Of a DNA stretch of 41,850 nt, positions 1-6,489 are shown one piece after another; position 1 is the first letter of the stretch; the number at the start of each line of letters is the position of its first letter. A program made the position numbers and the translations under genes. Under the pieces are notes generated by a model that was not told where the DNA came from, did no database searches, and saw only the letters and a list, made by a program, of their open reading frames with translations. The stretch is from Lachnospiraceae bacterium (GTDB lineage: Bacteria > Bacillota > Clostridia > Lachnospirales > Lachnospiraceae), in assembly GCA_015056865.1 (NCBI GenBank), contig SVFM01000023.1, positions 1 through 41,850 on the forward strand, given 5' to 3'.

Positions 1-38
1 AGGCAATTGTAATCATTGATCTGAATGCCTTTTTTCAT
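1..38 (-). CDS. Start of an unidentified divergent gene (partial, leaves the window)
   Basis: Only the first 12 codons are visible, reading M-K-K-G-I-Q-I-N-D-Y-N-C on the minus strand. An SD-like AAGGAG lies eight bases before the ATG, which is why I call it a real start. The gene is divergent from the glycosidase-like operon and shares its control region. A regulator, transporter part or another sugar enzyme would all fit the position, but too little is visible to assign a function. Confidence 0.6.
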   Translation of the reverse strand, partial: MKKGIQINDYNC

Positions 39-176
39 GGATTTTACTCCTTTTTTGGAAAGATCATCATTATGGCTCGATTATATCCATGTATTGAAAA
101 AAAAACAAGACGCAAAATTAGAAAAATCATTTTTTTAACCCAAAAAGTTAAAATTCATATTTGAATAATGGTTTTT

Positions 177-203
177 GCACAAGAAATACAACATTAGCAC
201 AAG
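177..203 (+). repeat. Direct repeat GCACAAG, two copies 20 bp apart
   Basis: Identical heptamers at 177-183 and 197-203 lie just upstream of the promoter -35 element at 223. Direct half-sites about two helical turns apart upstream of -35 are the layout used by AraC-family activators. The regulator itself is not visible, so the role is inferred. Confidence 0.4.
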
Positions 204-222
204 TTTTCCCAAAGAAAAACAA

Positions 223-251
223 TTGTACCGGCTACAGCTTTTTGGTATAAT
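223..251 (+). promoter_or_regulatory. Sigma-A-type promoter of the sugar-enzyme operon
   Basis: TTGTAC (223-228), a 17-base spacer and a perfect TATAAT (246-251). Transcription would start near 258 and give a ~370-base leader ahead of the first large gene. Confidence 0.65.
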
Positions 252-355
252 CACGTTGCTTTATATTGTGGCACGGTCATGAAAATCAAAAGGATGGGAG
301 GATTAGTAGTTCCCGTCATCTCCATAACACCGATCCATATTTTGTATTACGGAAG

Positions 356-542
356 CGAACAAAAACAAAGAAAACGAACAATTTCATATATTCTGAGCAA
401 CACCTCAAGGAGGATAATTACATGATAACGTATGAGTTTCATCCATGTCCGGGATACCGGAATAGATATTCGGGCAAAGCTTTAGAATTGAAAAAGTTTG
501 TATTTTGTCTAAAATCCGAACAAATTCATAGAAAAACGAACA
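356..542 (+). repeat. CGAACA repeats, two pairs
   Basis: CGAACA occurs at 356-361 and 375-380, and again at 517-522 and 537-542, so each pair is spaced 19-20 bp. All lie downstream of the promoter, a position that would suit a repressor roadblock. DeoR-family operators often consist of similar short direct repeats, but the assignment is inference. Confidence 0.35.
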
Positions 543-559
543 TTATCCTCTATTTTTAA
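423..559 (+). pseudogene. Possible internally deleted remnant of the 519-residue glycosidase-like gene
   Basis: A 45-codon frame starts with an AAGGAGG SD and Met-Ile-Thr-Tyr, as in the intact gene at 4865. By the sixth codon the DNA resembles the 3' end of the intact genes: a His-Pro-x-Pro-Gly stretch and a run ATACCGGAATA that in copy 1 lies directly at the stop codon. AAGCTTTAG follows in both places. The simplest reading is a third copy that lost its middle and one base. It could instead be a real leader peptide; the match is short. Confidence 0.35.
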
Positions 560-628
560 TAGAGACGACAGTGTAATATTTGATATGTCCTTAATTTATA
601 TCCTACATAGATAGAAGGAGGAAAAAGT

Positions 629-2188
629 ATGATATTGTATAACAAAGAAGACAAGATTCTTGCCAACATCGCAAGAGCATTCGAGAAGCGGATGAAGGTG
701 AAAGCCGACGTTGAGCTGAAGATTGATCCCAGCCTTGGTGAGTATTGCGGTAAAATCTGCAATGGAGTCATCAGTGCCGGTTCCCATTCCCAGCTGCTTG
801 ATACGGCCGGCCGCTATCTGAGAAATCCTAAGACTGAGGGAACTTTCCAGTCCTACAAGGAATTTTGTGGTATGTACTTTACTACCCATCACCAGAACTA
901 TCTGGATGCAGCTCCACTGGAAGAACTGTACGAGTACATGGATGATCTGGCCTTCTGGGGCATGAACGTGCTCCATGTGTGGTTTGATCTGCATCATTTC
1001 GACAGTATGGAAGATGAATATGCAAAAGTGGTAAGCGGCAGACTGCTGGGACTTTTAAAACATGCCAAGTCTATGGGCATCAAGACCTATATGGCAGGTC
1101 CTGCCAATGAGGCCTTTAACAACAGCCCGGAGGAGCTTCGTGCAGACTGGACCAGAGGGCATGACGGATATATTCATACCCTGAACAGCCATTATCACCT
1201 GGAGCTGTGCCCTAACAAAGAGGGCGCTATTGAGAAGCTGATCGAGTATAAGCGCCAGGTTCTGGAGGTGTTTAAGGAGGCAGATCTGGACTACTGGGGA
1301 TTTGGCCCCTACGATGAGGGCGGATGTACCTGTCCTAAGTGCAGGCCTTGGGGTTCCAACGGTTACCTGAAGACCGTGGAAGCTTTGATCCCAGTTACCA
1401 AGGAATATATGCCTGATGTACAGTTTATTTTGGGCCTGTGGCAGTTTGATCACTTTACCACAGATAACGAGTCCGCAGGGGTACAGCAGGCACTGGCGGA
1501 AGGCAGACTTCCGGAGATTAAATATGTAAATCCCCAGCATGGATCCTACGGCTACAGCCACGACATGCATCGCCCCAGACTTAGTTTCCCTGAGATCAGT
1601 ATGACAGATACCGCGCCCTGGGGTGCTTATGGCACCAATGTCCTGCCCGGACGTTTCCAAAAGCTTTGGGAGGAGCATAGAGATCTGGAGGACGGAGGAG
1701 ATCCTTATCTGGAGGGTATCTATGCAGACCTGAATGCAGTGATCATGCTCAGATGCTATAGAGACAACCAGTCCGCGGTAGACACCGTAAAGGAGTATCT
1801 GGCCTATGAGTTCGGCCTGGAGGGCGAGATGAATGAGAAGGTTTGCAAGGCTATCTGTGATATGGAAGAAACCCTGTTCAGAGATCTGTACTCTCAGGCC
1901 CACAGATATGTGATCCACAATCCTGAAAAGGTATTTGATATTGAAAAGACTATTGTGGAGGCCCATGAGACTTTGCCTGAGGAGATCAGGGAAGGCGTAA
2001 AGTGGCAGATGATCTATCTGCGTGCAGTGATCGATGGCGAACTGAAGCGCAACGACTATTACAGAACAGAGACTACAAGAGAGTACTTTAAGAAGATCGT
2101 GAAGCTTTGCCATCTGGAGAAGACAGATGCATGTACATTACCGGATATTTATGATGAGCCCCATCCTTGGCCCGGTATACCGGAATAA
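629..2188 (+). CDS. Putative glycoside-hydrolase-like protein, copy 1 (519 aa)
   Basis: I do not recognise a named family. The layout resembles GH20/GH84/DUF4838-type enzymes: a small alpha/beta domain in residues 1-75, with a Gly-Ser-His-Ser-Gln-Leu-Leu segment near 51-57, followed by a likely beta/alpha barrel from about residue 80. Asp229-Glu230 within a Gly-Pro-Tyr-Asp-Glu-Gly-Gly motif are candidate catalytic acids. Cys233, Cys235 and Cys238 follow directly and could bind metal. There is no signal peptide, so it should act in the cytoplasm on an imported substrate. The ATG has a strong AAGGAGG SD. It heads the operon with the NagA-like and ceramidase-fold genes, and a close paralogue lies at 4865. 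Confidence 0.85.
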   Translation: MILYNKEDKILANIARAFEKRMKVKADVELKIDPSLGEYCGKICNGVISAGSHSQLLDTAGRYLRNPKTEGTFQSYKEFCGMYFTTHHQNYLDAAPLEELYEYMDDLAFWGMNVLHVWFDLHHFDSMEDEYAKVVSGRLLGLLKHAKSMGIKTYMAGPANEAFNNSPEELRADWTRGHDGYIHTLNSHYHLELCPNKEGAIEKLIEYKRQVLEVFKEADLDYWGFGPYDEGGCTCPKCRPWGSNGYLKTVEALIPVTKEYMPDVQFILGLWQFDHFTTDNESAGVQQALAEGRLPEIKYVNPQHGSYGYSHDMHRPRLSFPEISMTDTAPWGAYGTNVLPGRFQKLWEEHRDLEDGGDPYLEGIYADLNAVIMLRCYRDNQSAVDTVKEYLAYEFGLEGEMNEKVCKAICDMEETLFRDLYSQAHRYVIHNPEKVFDIEKTIVEAHETLPEEIREGVKWQMIYLRAVIDGELKRNDYYRTETTREYFKKIVKLCHLEKTDACTLPDIYDEPHPWPGIPE

Positions 2189-2240
2189 GCTTTAGGGATA
2201 CGGGATGTCTGAAGATACATATTTTGAGAGGAAGTTCATT

Positions 2241-3404
2241 ATGACAAAATCTAAAATAACAGCGATTGAAAATGCTCAGATCGTTTTGGAAAACGGTATC
2301 TTATGGGACGGCGTGCTCCTGCTTGAGGGGGAGAGGATCCTGTCCTACGGCAGCGCCAGAGAGATGAAGGGGCAGATTCCTGCGGATGCGGTGCGGATCG
2401 ATGCGCAGGGCGCCTATGTGGGCCCCGGCTTTGTGGATATCCATGTACACGGCGGAGGCGGTTATTCTACCTGCTTTGAAGCCGTGGAGGCTTCGGATTT
2501 TTTTCTGCGTCATGGTACCACTACCCTTTTGGCCACTCCGGATTACAGTATGCCCTTTGAGACGTTTCTGGCGGCTATACGTGCCGTGAAGGAAGCTATA
2601 GGGAAGGCAAAGACCATACGGGGTTTTTATATGGAAGGCCCCTATATGAACCCTGAGTACGGCGCCAACAAACATAGAAATCCCTGGAGAGCGCCCATGG
2701 ATCCCCAGCAGTACAAGGCACTGGTGGACGAAGCCGGCAGTCTGGCAAAGGTCTGGGCCATTGCACCGGAGCGAGAGGGATTATTACCTTTTCTGGAGTA
2801 TGCCCGTCAGGTGAATCCGGATGTGGTGTTTGCATTGGGACACAGTGAGGCTACGCCTGCACAGGTGCGAAGCCTTGGCAAGTACCGTCCTACACTGCAG
2901 ACCCATTCCATGGACGCCACGGGACGTCTTCCCGTATTTGGCGGTACCAGAAGCTTTGGACCGGACGAATACTGCATGAAGGAGCCGGATATGTACGCAG
3001 AGATGATCAGTGATTCCTGTTGCATCCATGTGCATGCCGAGATGCAGCAGCTACTGCTGCACAATAAGGGGGTTCATCGGATGGTGCTGATCACCGACAG
3101 TACCAACGATTGGGGGCAGGCTCCCCCGGAACTGGCTCATGTGACAGATTTAAATTTTGATGAAAAAGGCGGTATTTCCGGCAGTAAGCTGACCATGGAT
3201 CAGGCCTGCCGTAATGTGATGACCCATACCAACTGCGGTATTGCCCAGGCCTTCCTTATGGCTTCCCGCAATCCAGCCAGAGCTGTGGGATTGGATCAAG
3301 AGGTGGGCACCATAGAGCCGGGCAAGCGGGCAGATCTGGTGTTCGTGGATGATAAGTTCCGGGTACAGCAGGTGGTGCTGGGCGGAGAACTTTGCGAATT
3401 TTAA
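2241..3404 (+). CDS. nagA: N-acetylglucosamine-6-phosphate deacetylase-like amidohydrolase (387 aa)
   Basis: NagA enzymes remove acetate from N-acetylglucosamine 6-phosphate in the cytoplasm. Visible metal-dependent amidohydrolase features are His68-x-His70 in a Val-Asp-Ile-His-Val-His-Gly-Gly-Gly motif, Glu132 in Met-Glu-Gly-Pro, His201 in Gly-His-Ser-Glu-Ala, His222 and Asp286 in Ile-Thr-Asp-Ser. The usual Thr-His-Leu-Phe-Asn-Ala-Met is Thr-His-Ser-Met-Asp-Ala-Thr here, so the substrate may differ from plain GlcNAc-6-P. I chose the ATG at 2241 because GAGAGG precedes it; an in-frame ATG at 2205 has a poorer SD and would add 12 residues. Length is normal for the family. Confidence 0.85.
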   Translation: MTKSKITAIENAQIVLENGILWDGVLLLEGERILSYGSAREMKGQIPADAVRIDAQGAYVGPGFVDIHVHGGGGYSTCFEAVEASDFFLRHGTTTLLATPDYSMPFETFLAAIRAVKEAIGKAKTIRGFYMEGPYMNPEYGANKHRNPWRAPMDPQQYKALVDEAGSLAKVWAIAPEREGLLPFLEYARQVNPDVVFALGHSEATPAQVRSLGKYRPTLQTHSMDATGRLPVFGGTRSFGPDEYCMKEPDMYAEMISDSCCIHVHAEMQQLLLHNKGVHRMVLITDSTNDWGQAPPELAHVTDLNFDEKGGISGSKLTMDQACRNVMTHTNCGIAQAFLMASRNPARAVGLDQEVGTIEPGKRADLVFVDDKFRVQQVVLGGELCEF

Positions 3405-3424
3405 TTGTGCAATATTGGTACATT

Positions 3425-3456
3425 GGTTGGCCGCCCAAGGATTGGGCGGCCGGTCA
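3425..3456 (+). other. Intercistronic RNA hairpin before ceramidase-like copy 1
   Basis: A perfect 10 bp stem (3429-3438 with 3442-3451) around a GGA loop, extendable by G-U pairs. No T-run follows, so it is not a normal terminator. An equivalent hairpin lies before copy 2. Confidence 0.7.
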
Positions 3457-3482
3457 TGTCCTGAAAGGAAGAGGAAAAACAT

Positions 3483-4847
3483 ATGAGTGATTTTAAAGTA
3501 GGTTATGCTCAGGTCAATATCAATCCACCTTTGGGCATCGGTATCTGCGGTTATTATGTCCCAAGATTCGCCAAGGGGATTCTAGACGACTTGGAGGCCG
3601 GGGCCCTGGCACTGTCCTGCGCAGGGAAACAGATCCTGATGATCAGCGTGGATTGCTGCGGCATTGACGGCGGTTTGGTAAAACGTTACTGCGCTGCCAT
3701 TGCCCAGAACACAGGGGTGCCGGAAGAAAATATCTTTCTGGCAGCCACCCATTCCCACACCGGCGGTCTGCTGGTACCCACAAACGCTTTTGATGCAGAC
3801 GAAGAGGTGATTCACCGGTATGCAGATTTCGTTGGAGAGCGACTGGTGGATGCAGCCAAGCTAGCCTTGGCGGACTTAAAGCCCGGCAAGATGGGCTATA
3901 TCGTAGGCTGGGCTCCGGAGCGAGTGGCCTATATCCGCCGCTATAAGATGAAGGACGGCAGCACCATGACCTGTCCGCCCATCAATGATCCTAATATCGA
4001 TCACCCTATCGGGGAATTGGATCAGAGGGTGAATGTACTGCGCTTTGACAGAGAGGGAGCTCCCAGTGTGGTACTGGTCAACTATGGCCTTCATGCGGAC
4101 ACCGTAAACGGCGAACTGCTTTCTGCCGACTGGCCGGGGGTGATGCGCAGAATGGTGGAGAAGGCGCTGGATGGCACCAAATGTATTTTCTTTGCCGGTG
4201 CGGAAGGAGATGTGGGAAGTACCCATGTATATCCGGAAGGCGGAGATCTGAATGATACAGAGATCAGCTTTGATAATGAGATGAAGAGTCCCGGTATGGC
4301 AAGGTTTGTGGGACGGGCCCTGGCAGGCACCGTGCTGCAGGTCTATGATAAGGCGGCCTATGTAGATGTGGATCAGATCGGTATTCTGCGCAAAGTGGTT
4401 ACAGTTCCGGCCAATATGCCAACGCCGGAGCAGCTGCCTTTGGCTCACAAGTACAAGGAACTTCACGATGCCGGCCATGACGAGGAAATCCCTTACACCG
4501 CTATGGAACTGACTACCGTGGTGGCAGAGGCTCTGCGCATGTGCCGTATGGAAAATGGTCCCGAGGAATTCCATCTGGGACTGACCGGCGTACAGATCGG
4601 ACCGGTAGCCTTTGTAGGAATTCCGGGAGAGCCTTTTACGGATATCGGTGTGGGCATCAAGGACACAGAAGGCTGGTCCATGATCCTGCCCTGCGCCCTG
4701 GTAAATGGGGATGCAGGATATTTCCCTGTGCAGTCAGCCTATGATGAAGGAGGCTACGAGGCACGCACTTCTTCCTATAAAGCCGGTGTGGCCGAGGCCA
4801 TTATTGCGGGGGGCAAGGAGTTGCTGGGAGAACTCAAAGCATACTAG
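3483..4847 (+). CDS. Ceramidase-fold zinc hydrolase, copy 1 (454 aa)
   Basis: This matches the catalytic domain of neutral/alkaline ceramidases, zinc amidases that cleave N-acyl bonds. Active-site equivalents are present: His90-Ser-His92 in Thr-His-Ser-His-Thr-Gly, His204 in Gly-Leu-His-Ala-Asp-Thr, Ser-Ala-Asp-Trp-Pro-Gly just after it, Glu-Gly-Asp-Val-Gly at 241-245, Glu383 in Pro-Gly-Glu, and Tyr residues at 413 and 420. True ceramidases are secreted and carry a C-terminal Ig-like domain; this protein has neither signal peptide nor that domain. It probably removes an acyl group from a small imported N-acylated molecule. Its substrate is unknown. It lies 17 bases before the next glycosidase-like gene. 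Confidence 0.85.
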   Translation: MSDFKVGYAQVNINPPLGIGICGYYVPRFAKGILDDLEAGALALSCAGKQILMISVDCCGIDGGLVKRYCAAIAQNTGVPEENIFLAATHSHTGGLLVPTNAFDADEEVIHRYADFVGERLVDAAKLALADLKPGKMGYIVGWAPERVAYIRRYKMKDGSTMTCPPINDPNIDHPIGELDQRVNVLRFDREGAPSVVLVNYGLHADTVNGELLSADWPGVMRRMVEKALDGTKCIFFAGAEGDVGSTHVYPEGGDLNDTEISFDNEMKSPGMARFVGRALAGTVLQVYDKAAYVDVDQIGILRKVVTVPANMPTPEQLPLAHKYKELHDAGHDEEIPYTAMELTTVVAEALRMCRMENGPEEFHLGLTGVQIGPVAFVGIPGEPFTDIGVGIKDTEGWSMILPCALVNGDAGYFPVQSAYDEGGYEARTSSYKAGVAEAIIAGGKELLGELKAY

Positions 4848-4864
4848 GAACAGGAGGAAAAAGT

Positions 4865-6424
4865 ATGATTACGTACAACAAAGAAGACAAGATCCTTGCC
4901 AACATTGCAAAGGTTGTGGAAAAAAGGATGAAAGTAGCGGACGACATTGAGCTGGAGATAGATCCCAGCCTTGGCGAGTACTGCGGAAAGATCTGTGGCA
5001 AAAAGATCAGTGCAGGTTCCCATGCACAGCTTCTGGAGGCAGCAGGTCGTTATTTGAGGAATCCCAAGGTGGAAGGGACTTTCCGGTCTCATAAAGAGTT
5101 TTCCGGTATGTATTTTACGACCCATTTCGAGAACTATCTGGATGCTGCCCCTCTGGACGAACTGTATGTTTACATGGAGGATCTGGCTCTTTGGGGAATG
5201 AATGTAGTTCACGTTTGGTTTGATTTACACCACTTCCCTAACATGGAGGATGAAAAAGCAAAAGCAAAGAGTGCCAGGCTGCTTGCAATCCTGAAGTATG
5301 CCAAATCTCTGGGTATTAAGACTATGATGGCAGGGCCTGTCAATGAAGCCTTTTATACAAGCCCTGAGGAACTGCGTGCGGACTGGACCAGAGGGCATGA
5401 CGGATATGTGCGCACTTTGAATGACCATTACCACATGGAGATATGTCCTAACAAGGAAGGCGGATTGGAGAAACTTATAGAGTATAGACGTCAGATGCTG
5501 GAGGTCTTTAAGGACGCGGATCTGGATTACTGGTCCTTTGGCCCTTACGATGAAGGCGGGTGCACCTGTTCTAAATGCGCACCTTGGGGATCTAACGGTT
5601 ATTTGAAAACATATGAAGCAATGATTCCTGTGATAAAAGAGTATATGCCCAATGTGCAGTTTATCTTGGGTATGTGGTTACTTGACTGGTTTACCACCGA
5701 AAATGAATCGGCAGGAATTCAGCAGGCGCTGGCTGAGGGGCGGTTCCCGGAAATCAAATATGTAAATCCTCAGCACGGCTCTTACGGGTATACTCATGAT
5801 ATGCATCGCCCCAGGATCAGCTTCCCGGAGATCAGTATGACAGATACAGCCCCCTGGGGCGGCTATGGAGCCAATCCCCTGCCGGGAAAATTCTGGAAGT
5901 TGTGGCAGGAACATGGGGATTTAGAGGAAGGAGGAGATCCTTACTTGGAGGGCATCTATGCGGACGTCAATGCGGTGATCATGCTCAGATGCTTCCGGGA
6001 AAATCAGCCTGCAGTGGACACTGTAAAAGAGTATCTGGCCTATGAGTTTGGCTTGGAAGGTGAGATGAATGAGAAGGTTTGCAAGGCCATCTGTGACATG
6101 GAAGAGACCCTTTACAGAGATCTGGATGTGCATGCTCACAGATATGTGATCAACAATCCTGACAAGGTCTTTGAAATTGAAGAAGCCTTTGCCCAGGCTC
6201 ACGCGACCCTTCCGGAAGATGTCAGGGAAAGCATCAAGTGGCAGGTGCTCTATCTGCGAGCCATGATCGATGGGGAACTGAAACGCAACGACTATTACAG
6301 AAACGATAAGGTAAAAGAATATTTCCAAAAGATTATCACCATCAGTCATTTGGAAAAAACCGGCCCTTATACCCTGCCTGATATCTGTGAAGGAAGGCAT
6401 CCTTGGCCCGGTATACCGGATTAA
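4865..6424 (+). CDS. Putative glycoside-hydrolase-like protein, copy 2 (519 aa)
   Basis: Same length as the protein at 629 and alignable along its whole length without obvious gaps. The Gly-Pro-Tyr-Asp-Glu-Gly-Gly motif, the Cys-Thr-Cys-x-Lys-Cys cluster and the C-terminal His-Pro-Trp-Pro-Gly-Ile-Pro segment are all kept. Differences are scattered, for example Trp-Leu-Leu-Asp-Trp replacing Trp-Gln-Phe-Asp-His near 271-275, which may change specificity. The ribosome-binding region GGAGGAAAAAGTATG is identical to that of copy 1, pointing to a segmental duplication. It follows ceramidase-like copy 1 by 17 bases in the same operon and has no signal peptide. Function is inferred as for copy 1. Confidence 0.85.
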   Translation: MITYNKEDKILANIAKVVEKRMKVADDIELEIDPSLGEYCGKICGKKISAGSHAQLLEAAGRYLRNPKVEGTFRSHKEFSGMYFTTHFENYLDAAPLDELYVYMEDLALWGMNVVHVWFDLHHFPNMEDEKAKAKSARLLAILKYAKSLGIKTMMAGPVNEAFYTSPEELRADWTRGHDGYVRTLNDHYHMEICPNKEGGLEKLIEYRRQMLEVFKDADLDYWSFGPYDEGGCTCSKCAPWGSNGYLKTYEAMIPVIKEYMPNVQFILGMWLLDWFTTENESAGIQQALAEGRFPEIKYVNPQHGSYGYTHDMHRPRISFPEISMTDTAPWGGYGANPLPGKFWKLWQEHGDLEEGGDPYLEGIYADVNAVIMLRCFRENQPAVDTVKEYLAYEFGLEGEMNEKVCKAICDMEETLYRDLDVHAHRYVINNPDKVFEIEEAFAQAHATLPEDVRESIKWQVLYLRAMIDGELKRNDYYRNDKVKEYFQKIITISHLEKTGPYTLPDICEGRHPWPGIPD

Positions 6425-6432
6425 ACACATTG

Positions 6433-6461
6433 ACTGGTCGCCTAATTTGTAGGCGGCCAGT
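6433..6461 (+). other. Intercistronic RNA hairpin before ceramidase-like copy 2
   Basis: An 11 bp stem (6433-6443 with 6451-6461, one G-U pair) around a 7-base loop. It sits in the same place as the hairpin before copy 1. The two share GGCGGCC on the right arm, and one inner C-G pair in copy 1 is T-A in copy 2. Confidence 0.7.
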
Positions 6462-6489
6462 GGTGCCTAAAAGGAGAAAGGAAAAATAG

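Larger units (their letters stand above)
39..628. other. Control region between the divergent gene and the sugar-enzyme operon
   Basis: This ~590 bp AT-rich stretch holds a promoter at 223-251, two pairs of short direct repeats spaced about two helical turns (177/197, and 356/375 with 517/537), a 7 bp hairpin at 548-564, and a 45-codon reading frame with a strong SD at 423-559 that resembles a collapsed copy of the downstream gene. A 97-codon frame starting at 266 contains the same 45 codons; it has no SD and I do not accept it as a gene. Confidence 0.6.

Noticed and set aside
266..559. 97-codon open frame upstream of the first operon gene
   Set aside because: No SD at its start and low-complexity, non-protein-like N-terminal sequence; only the part from 423 has a credible SD, and it looks like a remnant.
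548..564. 7 bp hairpin as a terminator of the leader transcript
   Set aside because: It is A-T-rich and not followed by a T-run.
1055..2113. 352-codon open frame on the minus strand opposite the first glycosidase-like gene
   Set aside because: It is antisense to a well-supported gene, has no matching family features, and a similar shadow occurs opposite the paralogue.
3876..4574. 232-codon minus-strand frame opposite ceramidase-like copy 1
   Set aside because: His- and Cys-rich composition typical of antisense translation of GC-balanced coding sequence; the plus strand has a complete enzyme.
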